The position numbers were made by a program, and so were the translations under genes. The notes beneath the pieces are model-generated. The model was not told the origin of the DNA. It did no database searches and saw only the letters and a list, made by a program, of their open reading frames with translations. From Bacillota bacterium (GTDB lineage: Bacteria > Bacillota_A > Clostridia > Lachnospirales > Lachnospiraceae): DNA of 55,578 nt. Below, piece by piece: positions 1 through 8,111 of this stretch (its first letter is position 1; every line of letters begins with the position of its first letter). The stretch spans positions 1-55,578 of the forward strand of contig JAEZTQ010000052.1 of the NCBI GenBank assembly GCA_023443625.1, in the 5' to 3' direction.

Positions 1-22
1 AAGAAGAAGTCTACCTATGTGA

Positions 23-71
23 TGTGGATAACTAGCCTGTAAAAACGCAAATCAGTAAAAAGATATCCACA
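23..71. promoter_or_regulatory. pair of inverted DnaA-box-like sites upstream of greA
   Basis: TGTGGATAA at 23-31 is a perfect reverse-strand match to the DnaA box TTATCCACA. ATATCCACA at 63-71 matches it at 8 of 9 positions on the forward strand. The two face each other about 30 bp apart and lie roughly 75-120 bp upstream of the greA promoter. Whether DnaA binds here is inference. No AT-rich unwinding element, iterons or dnaA/dnaN genes are visible, so this is not proposed as an origin. Confidence 0.35.
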
Positions 72-143
72 ATTGCTGATTTGGCTGAGATTAGGCAAAT
101 CCAAAGAAGTTTACCTTTCAGTACTGGGATTATCTTAACCAGG

Positions 144-172
144 TTGACAAGATACTTTTGATAGGATATAAT
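144..172 (+). promoter_or_regulatory. sigma-A promoter for greA-lysS
   Basis: TTGACA at 144-149 and TATAAT at 167-172 are both perfect consensus hexamers with a 17-bp spacer. The distance to the greA start at 225 leaves a leader of roughly 45 nt. Confidence 0.85.
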
Positions 173-224
173 ACTTTGAATGTATTGTAAAATGTATAAA
201 TGCAATATGGAGGATGGGTGTTTT

Positions 225-707
225 ATGGTGGAAAAGAAAAACATATTGACTTATGAGGGCTTACGTCAACTAGAAGATGAGCTCCATGATTTAAAAGTAA
301 ATCAAAGAAGATTAGTTGCACAGAAGATAAAAGAGGCGAGAGAGCAAGGGGATCTTTCTGAAAATGCAGAGTACGATGCGGCGAAAGATGAACAAAGAGA
401 TATTGAAGCTCGTATTGAAGAAATAGATAAGATTCTCAAAAATGCTGAAGTTGTCATAGAAGATGAAGTTGACGTTAATGTAATTAATATAGGATGTAAA
501 GTTAAGATTTATGATATGGAATATGATGAAGAGCTTGATTATAAACTGGTAGGCTCAACAGAAGCGAACAGCTTACGTGGTAAAATTTCCAATGAATCTC
601 CCCTGGGTAGTCAGTTAATTGGGAAGAAGGTTGGGGATATCGTTAATGTTGAAACACATTCAGGCTTAATGCAGTATAAGATTTTAGGGATACAAAGATC
701 TAATTAA
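225..707 (+). CDS. greA: transcription elongation factor GreA
   Basis: GreA binds the secondary channel of RNA polymerase and stimulates cleavage of backtracked transcripts. The 160-residue product has the normal family length. Residues about 1-75 form the antiparallel coiled coil whose tip carries the acidic GDLSENAEYDAAK signature. The C-terminal half is the FKBP-like globular domain (SPLGSQLIGKKVGD). The ATG at 225 was chosen because GGAGG lies 11 bases upstream and the protein then begins like other GreA proteins; an upstream in-frame ATG at 180 would add 15 unconserved residues and sits too close to the promoter. lysS follows after 47 bases and is probably co-transcribed, as in many Firmicutes. 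Confidence 0.96.
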   Translation: MVEKKNILTYEGLRQLEDELHDLKVNQRRLVAQKIKEAREQGDLSENAEYDAAKDEQRDIEARIEEIDKILKNAEVVIEDEVDVNVINIGCKVKIYDMEYDEELDYKLVGSTEANSLRGKISNESPLGSQLIGKKVGDIVNVETHSGLMQYKILGIQRSN

Positions 708-754
708 TGAGAAACCCCTAATGAGGAAACGTAAAGCGATAAAGAGGTGGCTAC

Positions 755-2245
755 ATGGCTGATGAACGAATTCAATCAGAGCAGGATATTAATGAGTTAT
801 TAAAGATAAAAAGAGCAAAGTTAGCAGATCTTCAAGAGAATGGGAAAGATCCCTATCAGATTATGAAATTTGATGTGACACACCGCTCTAAGGAGATCCT
901 TAATAACTTTGAAGAAGTAGAAGGAAAAATAGTATCAATTGCAGGACGTATCATGACCAAAAGAGTCATGGGTAAGGCATCCTTTTGTAATATACGAGAT
1001 GTGGGTGGAGATATCCAATCCTATGTTAAGAGGGATGAGATTGGCGAAGAACCCTATGCAGATTTTAAGAAATATGATATCGGTGATATTGTTGGGATTG
1101 AAGGGGAAGTGTTTAAAACCCATACTGGCGAAATCTCGGTAAAAGCTCAGAAGGTAGTTCTTTTAACCAAGAGTCTTCAGATATTACCTGAGAAGTTTCA
1201 TGGACTTAAGGATACGGATACCAGATATAGACAGCGTTATCTTGATTTAATTGTAAATCCTGAGGTACGTGATACCTTTATCAAACGTTCACATATTATC
1301 AGAGAAATACGTAATTACTTAGATAACAAGGATTTTATTGAGGTTGAGACACCAGTGTTAGTGCCTAATGCAGGCGGTGCTGCTGCAAGACCCTTTAATA
1401 CCCATCATAATGCTCTGGATCAGGATATTCACCTTCGAATATCACTGGAATTATATTTAAAGCGTCTAATTGTTGGAGGACTGGAACGCGTCTATGAAAT
1501 TGGGCGAGTATTTCGTAATGAAGGTTTGTCAGTAAGACATAACCCAGAGTTTACATTACTTGAGTTATATCAGGCTTATACCGATTATTACGGTATGATG
1601 GACTTGGTGGAGGATTTATTCCGTACTGTAGCCAATAAAGTTCTTGGTACTACCTTGATTTCATATGATGGTATTGAGATTGATTTATCCAAACCATTTG
1701 AAAGACTTACCATGGTAGAGGCCATTAAGAAATATGCCAATGTAGATTTTAATGAGATTCCTACAGAAGAAGCTGCTAAGGCATTGGCAAAGGAACACCA
1801 CATAGAGTTTGAAGCAAGACATAAAAGAGGCGATATCATTAACCTATTCTTTGAAGAATTTGTTGAGGAGAATCTGGTTCAACCGACCTTTATTATGGAT
1901 CATCCAGTGGATATTTCACCACTGGCTAGTAGAAAACCTAGCGATCCAGAATATACAGAACGCTTTGAGTTATTTATCACCAAGAGAGAGATGGCTAATG
2001 CATTCTCCGAGTTAAATGATCCCTTAGATCAGAGAGGACGTTTTGAAGCGCAAGAAGCTTTAAGAGCTGCCGGTGATGATGAAGCCAATGAACTGGATGA
2101 GGATTTCCTTACTGCCTTGGAGTATGGTATGCCTCCAACTGGTGGTATTGGTATTGGTATTGACCGTTTGGTTATGCTGCTAACAGATTCTGCAGCAATT
2201 AGGGATGTTTTATTGTTCCCGACGATGAAGACATTGGAGAAATAA
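755..2245 (+). CDS. lysS: lysine--tRNA ligase, class II
   Basis: This enzyme charges tRNA-Lys with lysine in the cytosol. The 496-residue protein shows the class II layout: an N-terminal OB-fold anticodon-binding domain (about residues 55-150), then the catalytic core. The core has motif 2 ([16 protein letters not shown]) and motif 3 ([13 protein letters not shown]) near the C terminus. Length and motifs are standard for bacterial LysS. GAGGTGG precedes the ATG at 755. Gene order greA-lysS is common in clostridia, which supports both calls. A rho-independent terminator lies about 135 bases downstream. Confidence 0.97.
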   Translation: MADERIQSEQDINELLKIKRAKLADLQENGKDPYQIMKFDVTHRSKEILNNFEEVEGKIVSIAGRIMTKRVMGKASFCNIRDVGGDIQSYVKRDEIGEEPYADFKKYDIGDIVGIEGEVFKTHTGEISVKAQKVVLLTKSLQILPEKFHGLKDTDTRYRQRYLDLIVNPEVRDTFIKRSHIIREIRNYLDNKDFIEVETPVLVPNAGGAAARPFNTHHNALDQDIHLRISLELYLKRLIVGGLERVYEIGRVFRNEGLSVRHNPEFTLLELYQAYTDYYGMMDLVEDLFRTVANKVLGTTLISYDGIEIDLSKPFERLTMVEAIKKYANVDFNEIPTEEAAKALAKEHHIEFEARHKRGDIINLFFEEFVEENLVQPTFIMDHPVDISPLASRKPSDPEYTERFELFITKREMANAFSELNDPLDQRGRFEAQEALRAAGDDEANELDEDFLTALEYGMPPTGGIGIGIDRLVMLLTDSAAIRDVLLFPTMKTLEK

Positions 2246-2381
2246 AGGCAGTAAAATCAAGGGTTTGTAGCTCATACGAAGCCAAGAGTACAGCAAAAGT
2301 ACAGTAAATTTACAGCGTATAGTAATTGATAATACGTGATAATATGGATTTGCTACTGAAAGTCTAATTTAATAGCACTTT

Positions 2382-2424
2382 AAGGACACTTTTCAAAAGT
2401 AAAAATTTGAAGGTGTCCTTTTTT
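2382..2424 (+). terminator. rho-independent terminator after lysS
   Basis: AAGGACAC pairs with GTGTCCTT, the stem can extend inward through TTTT/GAAG-type pairs, and a run of T residues follows. The loop-side and tail sequence resembles the terminator at 7515-7559. Confidence 0.8.
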
Positions 2425-2887
2425 GCGTTGTAGTCATAGTCACATTTCAATAATTACTAAAGTTTCAAATGAAAGCGAGTCTTTCTAGAAACTTTCATAT
2501 TCAGTTAACAGCATGGAGAATTCCGGTATATTCCAAGACAATTATTTAGTCGAAGCTTACCACGAGAGTTGATGGATCGAGAGATGAAGATGAAGTGAAA
2601 TATGGAGTGATAAAATATGGCGGAAGGATAATAACCCACAAAGGGGCGATAGTGCTTCCTTATCCTCGCAATGGCAGCAGAGGAGATCGTTTCTAATGAA
2701 AGAAGCGTCGTGAACACGAAAGGTCATGCTGATAACTCCCTTGTGTACGGGGCGATATAGGGATAGAGAAATCAGAGTACACTCACATAACAGTGTTTAT
2801 TCTATGGAAGTAAGTAAGTGTGCGAGATATACTAAGGAGATATATTGATAACGCTAATGCAGATAATACATGTCCTTGATACTACTC
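2425..2887. other. intergenic stretch with no recognisable gene
   Basis: Short overlapping reading frames exist on both strands, but none has a ribosome binding site or a product I recognise. The stretch lies between the lysS terminator and the transposase relic, so it is probably decayed mobile-element DNA. I see no tRNA, group II intron domain V or clear terminal inverted repeats in it. Confidence 0.4.
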
Positions 2888-3063
2888 TTAACAGAGCTTT
2901 GATTGGGTGCGTTTGATTATTACGTGCCTAGATGCCTCTTGTTCAGCCTCTGTAAGTTTTTTGGCATAAGCCTTTCCCCAAGCAATAGGATCTTTATGTA
3001 CTTTAGATAATTCCTCGTAAGTACCAAGTTTTTCAACAACTTTTGAAGAACGTTTGCCGTTAA
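2888..3063 (-). pseudogene. IS1634/IS4-type transposase N-terminal fragment
   Basis: Read on the minus strand, this stretch encodes a run containing VVEKLGTYEEL, DPIAWGKAYAKKL and a final RHVIIKRTQSKLC before a stop. This pattern (KLG-x-hydrophobic, then DPIAWAK-like, then KVIVK) is typical of the early part of IS1634-family transposases. The DDE catalytic core is absent and the reading frame ends abruptly, so it is a relic. The upstream end abuts the integrase relic on the opposite strand at about 3060, which suggests a deletion or insertion junction. The reading frame continues upstream to 3232 only as shadow sequence over the integrase. Confidence 0.6.
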
Positions 3064-3547
3064 TACTCCAAAGACAAAAGCCGGAGAAAGACTTATTCCT
3101 ATGTTGCCAAAAGTTAAAGAAGCTTTTATAATGGAAAAAGAATACTAAAAGGAATGCGAAATTACTTGCGAGGCAACTGTTGATGGATATACAGACTTTA
3201 TCTTTATCAACCGGTTTGGCGGTGTGCAACACCAGGGAAGACTTAACAAGGCATTGAGAAGTATTATTCGGGATTGTAATTATGAGATATTAGATAATGC
3301 AAAGGGTAAGGAAGCTGTAACATTACCTCGCTTCAGCAATCACTCCCTCCGACATACGTTCACAACAAGAATGTGCGAAGCATAAGTTAATATCAAGGCA
3401 ATGCAGGATATATTAGGCCATGCTGATGCAGAGCCTACACTTCAAATTTATACAGACGCAACTAAGGATCTTAAGAAATCTGAAATGATTAACTTTGGGG
3501 ATTACTTCAAAGCGCAGAAAAAGAAACAACAAACAGATACAGATTAA
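3059..3547 (+). pseudogene. tyrosine recombinase (Tn916-type integrase) C-terminal relic
   Basis: One frame reads from NTPKTKAGERLIPML, through FIFINRF, to the catalytic C-terminal part SNHSLRHTFTTR (HxxR box), DILGHAD (H box) and LQIYTDATKD (nucleophile Tyr). It ends in a Lys-rich tail as in integrases of Tn916-like elements. It is broken by in-frame TAA codons at 3146-3148 and 3383-3385, and it lacks the N-terminal arm-binding and core-binding domains and the first catalytic Arg. The stop at 3383 directly precedes VNIKAMQ, where Gly would be usual. It is certainly an integrase remnant and almost certainly inactive. Confidence 0.85.
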
Positions 3548-3689
3548 TAATTACAACCATTTATAAAGAGTTGTTAAGAATAATGAATTGGTAAGTAAAG
3601 ATCCTTTGTTCCTGGCACAAAAAATGAAGACATCAGTTGCATTGTATATTTCCTTGTTGAAAGTGTAGAAAGAAAGATGGAGAGTAAAT

Positions 3690-3980
3690 ATGAAATCAAG
3701 ATCAGAGACAAGCATGGAACTTTATCAGTTAATGCTAAGACGAGGGTATCGCGATGAATTCTGTGATATTGTCACTAAGAATTTAAATACAGATTTTACT
3801 GCTAAGAGGATGATTGGATATTTATCACATTATCAGCATCCGACACTTGAAGAGATTGCCGATGAAATGCTTGCAATCCTAAACGATAGGAATAGAATTA
3901 TGCAGAAGAAGGATTTAGAGAAGATTAACGCATCATGGAATAATCATATGATGCAAGGATTTGAAGAAAATGAAGGATGA
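3690..3980 (+). CDS. small conserved protein of unknown function
   Basis: The 96-residue product is rich in charged and helical segments and has no membrane span or signal peptide. Its composition and length resemble small proteins I associate with clostridial integrase-bearing elements, but I cannot assign a domain. GGAGAG lies about 8 bases before the ATG, which supports translation. It starts about 140 bases after the integrase relic and is followed at 36 bases by another small gene, so the two look like a pair left from the same mobile segment. Confidence 0.6.
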   Translation: MKSRSETSMELYQLMLRRGYRDEFCDIVTKNLNTDFTAKRMIGYLSHYQHPTLEEIADEMLAILNDRNRIMQKKDLEKINASWNNHMMQGFEENEG

Positions 3981-4016
3981 ACATAACGATAAAAAATAGA
4001 TGGGTGGTAGATAAGC

Positions 4017-4232
4017 ATGCGAGAATACTCAAGAATGATCATAGAAGATTACTGTAGAACCCATAACAGTGCAAAAAGTAAAAGAATCAATAAGTTGGTG
4101 GATATGTCCTATGATATGGGTGCAATGATCAGCGATGGAGATGCGTTGTTTTTAGAGAAAGTAATTGACCAGGAAAAGAATTTAGAGCTAAAAGAAGCGT
4201 TGAAGGAATTAGATGAATTTCTTTGCCAATAA
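4017..4232 (+). CDS. small hypothetical protein, partner of the preceding gene
   Basis: The 71-residue product is acidic, predicted to be helical and soluble, and has no recognised domain. GGGTGG is about 9 bases ahead of the ATG. It is probably co-transcribed with the 96-residue gene upstream. Function is unknown; a role within the decayed mobile element is inference from position only. Confidence 0.5.
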   Translation: MREYSRMIIEDYCRTHNSAKSKRINKLVDMSYDMGAMISDGDALFLEKVIDQEKNLELKEALKELDEFLCQ

Positions 4233-4318
4233 GAAAGCAAACATTGTCAATTAGGATAGTAAAGAAGTCTAAATGAAATATTTCAAATAAATTTATAGTA
4301 GGATGGGGAGGTTTATAA

Positions 4319-5335
4319 TTGGATTATTTAACTGAAAATAATATATATGAAAGAATAAGAAGTGAAGTAGAAAAAGCACGTCAGAAAGTATATGCTACCG
4401 TAAATCTTACTATGGTTGAAACTTATCGGAATATTGGAAAACAAATATATGAAGCACAGGATAAAAGTGAAAGAGCTGAATATGGAAAGGGATTATTAAA
4501 ATTTTTGTCTCAAAAGCTTACAAAGGAATTTGGCAAAGGATTTACTGTTACGAACTTAAAATATATGAGACAATTTTTTATGGCTTTTCCAAATAGTCAC
4601 TCGTTGAGTGACCAATTGAGTTGGACACATTATCGCATGCTTTTAAAGGTTGAAGATGAAAAGGTTAGGAATTTTTATTTAGAGGAATGCGAAAAATCAA
4701 ATTGGAGTACAAGACAACTAGAACGACAAATAAATAGCTTTTATTATCAAAGGTTACTATCAAGTCAAGATAAAGATAATGTAAGAGATGAAATTCATAC
4801 ATTAGAAAAAGGCATAGATGCAAAAGATATAATAAGAGATCCTTATGTTCTTGAATTTCTAGGACTAGAACAGACACCAAACTTATATGAGAAAGATATA
4901 GAACAGGGCTTGATTAATCATTTGCAAAAATTTTTGTTGGAGTTAGGACGAGGATTTTCATTTGTAGCAAGACAAAAGCGTATTTCATTCGATGGAGAAC
5001 ATTATTATATAGATTTGGTTTTTTATAATTATATTTTAAAGTGCTTTGTAATAATTGATTTGAAGTTAGGGAAATTGACTCACCAAGATATTGGACAGAT
5101 GCAAATGTATGTAAATTACTATACCAGGGAATTAATGAATGAAGGAGATAATCTTCCGATAGGTATTGTGCTATGTGCAGATAAAAGTGATTCTGTCGTT
5201 AAGTATACTTTGCCTGAAGGTAATAATCAAATTTATGCATCTAAATATAAATTGTATATGCCAACTGAAGAAGAATTGAAGAGAGAACTTGTTAGGGAGC
5301 AGGAAGTATTAGAAATAGAGAAAGGATTAGAATAA
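4319..5335 (+). CDS. YhcG-family (DUF1016) PD-(D/E)XK nuclease domain protein
   Basis: The 338-residue product has an N-terminal helical DUF1016 domain (about residues 10-150, with the YRNIGKQI and YGKGLLKFLSQKL stretches). A C-terminal restriction-endonuclease-like fold follows. In the nuclease part, an Asp in HYYIDLVFYN and the Asp/Lys of VIIDLKLGK fit the PD-(D/E)XK catalytic triad, and GQMQMYVNYY is also typical. Translation is assigned from TTG at 4319 with GGGGAGG upstream. Family members travel with restriction-modification and mobile elements. No modification gene is adjacent, so defence or element maintenance is inference. Confidence 0.85.
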   Translation: MDYLTENNIYERIRSEVEKARQKVYATVNLTMVETYRNIGKQIYEAQDKSERAEYGKGLLKFLSQKLTKEFGKGFTVTNLKYMRQFFMAFPNSHSLSDQLSWTHYRMLLKVEDEKVRNFYLEECEKSNWSTRQLERQINSFYYQRLLSSQDKDNVRDEIHTLEKGIDAKDIIRDPYVLEFLGLEQTPNLYEKDIEQGLINHLQKFLLELGRGFSFVARQKRISFDGEHYYIDLVFYNYILKCFVIIDLKLGKLTHQDIGQMQMYVNYYTRELMNEGDNLPIGIVLCADKSDSVVKYTLPEGNNQIYASKYKLYMPTEEELKRELVREQEVLEIEKGLE

Positions 5336-5439
5336 TGGCGAAACAAACCGTAATCAATAAGATATCTAGACAAATTAATATTTACGACCAACTTACGACA
5401 GAGTTACGACCATTTATAAAGGATGGTAAAGAAAAGTGA
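5335..5439 (+). CDS. possible 34-residue ORF overlapping the nuclease stop
   Basis: An ATG overlaps the TAA of the YhcG-type gene (TAATG), a classic coupling geometry, and opens a 34-codon frame ending at 5439. The product is polar and lysine-rich, with no domain I recognise. It could be a coupled small protein, the start of a restriction-system gene cut off by rearrangement, or chance. Confidence 0.25.
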   Translation: MAKQTVINKISRQINIYDQLTTELRPFIKDGKEK

Positions 5440-5452
5440 ATTGGATGAAGAT

Positions 5453-6265
5453 ATGTTAAGAATAGGTGAATTTGCAGCATTATCCACTATCAGTATTCAT
5501 ATGCTACGTAATTATGATAAAATTGGATTACTGGTTCCACAACATGTGGATGAATTAAATGGCTATCGTTATTATGATAAAGAGCAATTATTACAAGCAA
5601 ATCAGATAATTGCATTAAAATCAATGGGGTTTGGACTTGATGAAATTAAAGAAATCCTATTAATGCAACAGTCTGAAGTTGATGATATTTTGCAATTGAA
5701 ATTGCAAAATAAATTTCAAGAATTAGAAAGAATAAAAGATCAAATCAAACAAATCCAAATAGTGATGAATACGGATAAAAAATCAGAAGACTATGCGTTA
5801 TCTATTGTGCGAAAAGTTATAGCACCAATGTCGGTGGCAAGTTTCAGAGGAATGATACATTCATATCCAGAAGAAGGAGTCCTTTGGGGACAATTAGATA
5901 AAGCATGCAAAGATAGTGGAATCAAGATTCGAACGGAATCACCAGCTATGGCAATCTATTATGGTGTTGATGAAAATACTGGTATGATGGATGTTGAAGT
6001 ACAGTTCCCATTAGACAAGGAATACACAGCAAATGACGTAATGGCAATCTTTCAAATACCAGAGCGTGAAGTAGCATCTGTGGTATTTAAAGGATGCTAT
6101 TCACAGATAGGTGGTATTAATACAATAGTTGCTGAGTGGTTAGAAAAAAATCGCTTACAAATAGATGGTCGATGCTTTTCTATTTATCATATTTCACCTG
6201 GAAATTGTTTGGATGACAAAGCATTTGTTACCGAGCTATGTTTTCCAATAAAAGAAAAAATTTAA
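5453..6265 (+). CDS. MerR-family transcriptional regulator with GyrI-like effector domain
   Basis: Residues about 1-70 form a MerR winged helix-turn-helix: LRIGEFAALSTISIHMLRNYD, then GYRYYDKEQL, followed by a coiled-coil linker to about 120. The remaining part, with repeated beta strands and a KGCYSQIG stretch, resembles the GyrI/BmrR ligand-binding fold. Length (270 residues) fits the BmrR/BltR group, which activates genes in response to small molecules. ATG at 5453 starts the protein exactly at the usual MerR N terminus and has GGATG upstream; an in-frame ATG at 5423 is possible. A promoter with the stretched spacer used by MerR activators lies just downstream, ahead of the BtrH-like gene, which is its likely target. 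Confidence 0.88.
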   Translation: MLRIGEFAALSTISIHMLRNYDKIGLLVPQHVDELNGYRYYDKEQLLQANQIIALKSMGFGLDEIKEILLMQQSEVDDILQLKLQNKFQELERIKDQIKQIQIVMNTDKKSEDYALSIVRKVIAPMSVASFRGMIHSYPEEGVLWGQLDKACKDSGIKIRTESPAMAIYYGVDENTGMMDVEVQFPLDKEYTANDVMAIFQIPEREVASVVFKGCYSQIGGINTIVAEWLEKNRLQIDGRCFSIYHISPGNCLDDKAFVTELCFPIKEKI

Positions 6266-6273
6266 ATTTAATA

Positions 6274-6304
6274 TTGACTCTAGTATTGTGTGAGGGTTTA
6301 TCCT
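6274..6304 (+). promoter_or_regulatory. MerR-type promoter with 19-bp spacer
   Basis: TTGACT at 6274-6279 and TATCCT at 6299-6304 are separated by 19 bp. MerR-family activators characteristically act on promoters with 19-20 bp spacers. An imperfect dyad (ACTCT on one side, AGGGT on the other) lies in the spacer. It sits between the MerR gene and the gene at 6360. Confidence 0.5.
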
Positions 6305-6359
6305 TTTCGTATGGTGAATAACTATTTTAAAATATATATCTATATGGAAAGGATTTTTT

Positions 6360-7430
6360 ATGAGTAGAAAATTATTAGATATGAAACATCATTTATCCAG
6401 CGGATGCTGTATGTGGAGCGGCATAGAGGATGTATACGCTACAAAAACAGATCAGGTAATTCCAGATGCATTTCTCTTTGCTTTGAGTAGTTTTGGTGAA
6501 ACGGTATTTTTTAAATTAAAAGAAACAAATAAGCCGTTTATGTTTAGCGTAGCAGATGGACGTACAAGAAAAACATATGATAAAATAAAGGATATTATAG
6601 GCTTAAACTATCAGATTTCAGAGGGAAAAACGCTGACGTATGCCTTAAAATCAATTAAAAGGGAAATTGATGAGGGTAATCCGGTCATATTAGGTCCACT
6701 CGACATGTATTATCTTCCGTATCTTAAGATGTATCATAAAGAACATATTCCGATGCACTATGTGCTGATGGTTGGTTATGATGAAGAAAAAAACTGTATA
6801 CTTATTTATGATTGTGATAGAGAAGAATTACAGGAATTACCACAGGAAGAACTGGTGCAGGCATGGCAGATTGAAAAGAATGCAGTTGGTAATAAAAATG
6901 GTTTTATCCGGTTCAGTCTATCGGAAAAACCAATTGATAAATATAAATTAGCTGATATCTGCCTTCGTAATAAAGCTATGAGACAGTTGTGCAAAAAACC
7001 TGACTTTGTTGGAATCAATGCCTACAATAAAATTGCAATGGGGTTTCCTTCTTGGAAAGAAAAATTTTCTGAAGAAGAATATAAAAATGCACTTGCATCT
7101 CTAGCAGAATTTTTCGGCATGGTTCCTAAGTTTCCAAATGAGATATTAGGAGTCAGCGAAAGAGAAGATATTTGCTTTGATGGTAATTATAATAGATTGG
7201 GTAACATATTATTGAAGCTAGCTGAAGAGTATCAGCGTGATGACTGGACACAAGCTGGTAAATTATTTTGCCAATGTGGCACATTGATTGAAAATATCAC
7301 AGAACGTATCATTAGATTTTACTGCCACAAAGAAGATTGCTTATCAGAAATTCCAAGTATATTTGTTAAGATTGGAAATAATGCAGAACAGGCTTACAAA
7401 ATAATTCTAGAATATAAAGGAGAAAATTAA
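6360..7430 (+). CDS. BtrH N-terminal-domain (papain-fold) protein
   Basis: The 356-residue protein starts with HHLSSGCCMWSGIEDVY, resembling the nucleophile region of the BtrH/DUF4872 family. MHYVLMVGYD (about residues 135-145) and IYDCDRE (about 152-158) supply the His and Asp of a papain-like triad. BtrH itself transfers an aminoacyl group from an acyl carrier protein to an aminoglycoside. The C-terminal 170 residues are helical and not assignable. No acyl carrier or antibiotic genes are nearby. Control by the upstream MerR protein suggests a small-molecule-induced function such as modification of a drug or metabolite (inference). A strong terminator follows at 7515. Confidence 0.7.
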   Translation: MSRKLLDMKHHLSSGCCMWSGIEDVYATKTDQVIPDAFLFALSSFGETVFFKLKETNKPFMFSVADGRTRKTYDKIKDIIGLNYQISEGKTLTYALKSIKREIDEGNPVILGPLDMYYLPYLKMYHKEHIPMHYVLMVGYDEEKNCILIYDCDREELQELPQEELVQAWQIEKNAVGNKNGFIRFSLSEKPIDKYKLADICLRNKAMRQLCKKPDFVGINAYNKIAMGFPSWKEKFSEEEYKNALASLAEFFGMVPKFPNEILGVSEREDICFDGNYNRLGNILLKLAEEYQRDDWTQAGKLFCQCGTLIENITERIIRFYCHKEDCLSEIPSIFVKIGNNAEQAYKIILEYKGEN

Positions 7431-7514
7431 AGCGTAGAATCTGATTGAGAGGCTAGTGGTTCTTTGGTGATATGCTAAAGGAACATTGACTATTGATAGA
7501 ATATTGCACTTCTC

Positions 7515-7559
7515 GGACACTTTTCTAAAAGTCAACTTTTAGAAAAGTGTCCTTTTTTT
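7515..7559 (+). terminator. strong rho-independent terminator
   Basis: A 17-bp perfect stem (GGACACTTTTCTAAAAG pairing with CTTTTAGAAAAGTGTCC) with a 4-base loop is followed by seven T residues. Confidence 0.9.
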
Positions 7560-8111
7560 ACGTTGCAGGAGAATTTACGAAATAAATTCTATGCTATTAA
7601 ATATAAGTCATAATCAATAAGCATAAATATTTATTTTTACCACGAGAAGGTAAGTTTAAATAACTTTACCACGCTGCGGAATTTTTAAATTAGAAAATTG
7701 GCGGTAAACTAAATCCAACAATGGCAGTATCAATGGATGCATTTAAGCGTGTACTTGAAGTTGATTCGGTTCTTAATATTACCGTCCGATTAAGAAAGGG
7801 AAGCAGCTCGCTTTTAAGGATTACGAAAAGTGGCCATGTCGCTATAAAAACACTAACAACAAAGAAGGATGCTTTAGATTTGACGTGTAGAAATACACAT
7901 GCCTTAGAACAAAAAAATGAATATAAGTAATGTTTATGTAATAAAGTTTTTTGTGAAAATGACGATATAAATATATAATGAAGTGAGGGGAAACACAAAA
8001 ATGTGATAGGTTGACTTTCATACAATGTTATATGAATTTTCAATTTGAAGATATAATCTGATACGCAGGCTGTTGTTGGTCATGACTTAATATGAAGGAG
8101 AGATAATAGTA
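7560..8111. other. long intergenic stretch, possible coding relic
   Basis: The only plus-strand frame of note is 7721-7930 (69 codons, basic product). It lacks a convincing ribosome binding site and matches no family I recognise. Its frame is open upstream to about 7690, so it could be a worn-out gene. TTTACCACG-like words recur near 7640 and 7672. The remainder is AT-rich leader DNA for the glycan locus. Confidence 0.35.

Noticed and set aside
1..180. Replication origin suggested by DnaA boxes
   Set aside because: Only two boxes, no dnaA, dnaN or rpmH nearby and no unwinding element; a local regulatory site is more likely.
32..244. Minus-strand frame over the greA promoter
   Set aside because: It covers a consensus promoter and the greA start, lacks a ribosome binding site and has no recognisable product.
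2425..2887. Group II intron remnant
   Set aside because: No domain V hairpin, no reverse transcriptase motif and no intron 5' boundary sequence could be found.
7690..8043. Minus-strand 117-codon frame
   Set aside because: Composition looks like noise, no ribosome binding site, and it runs against all neighbouring genes.
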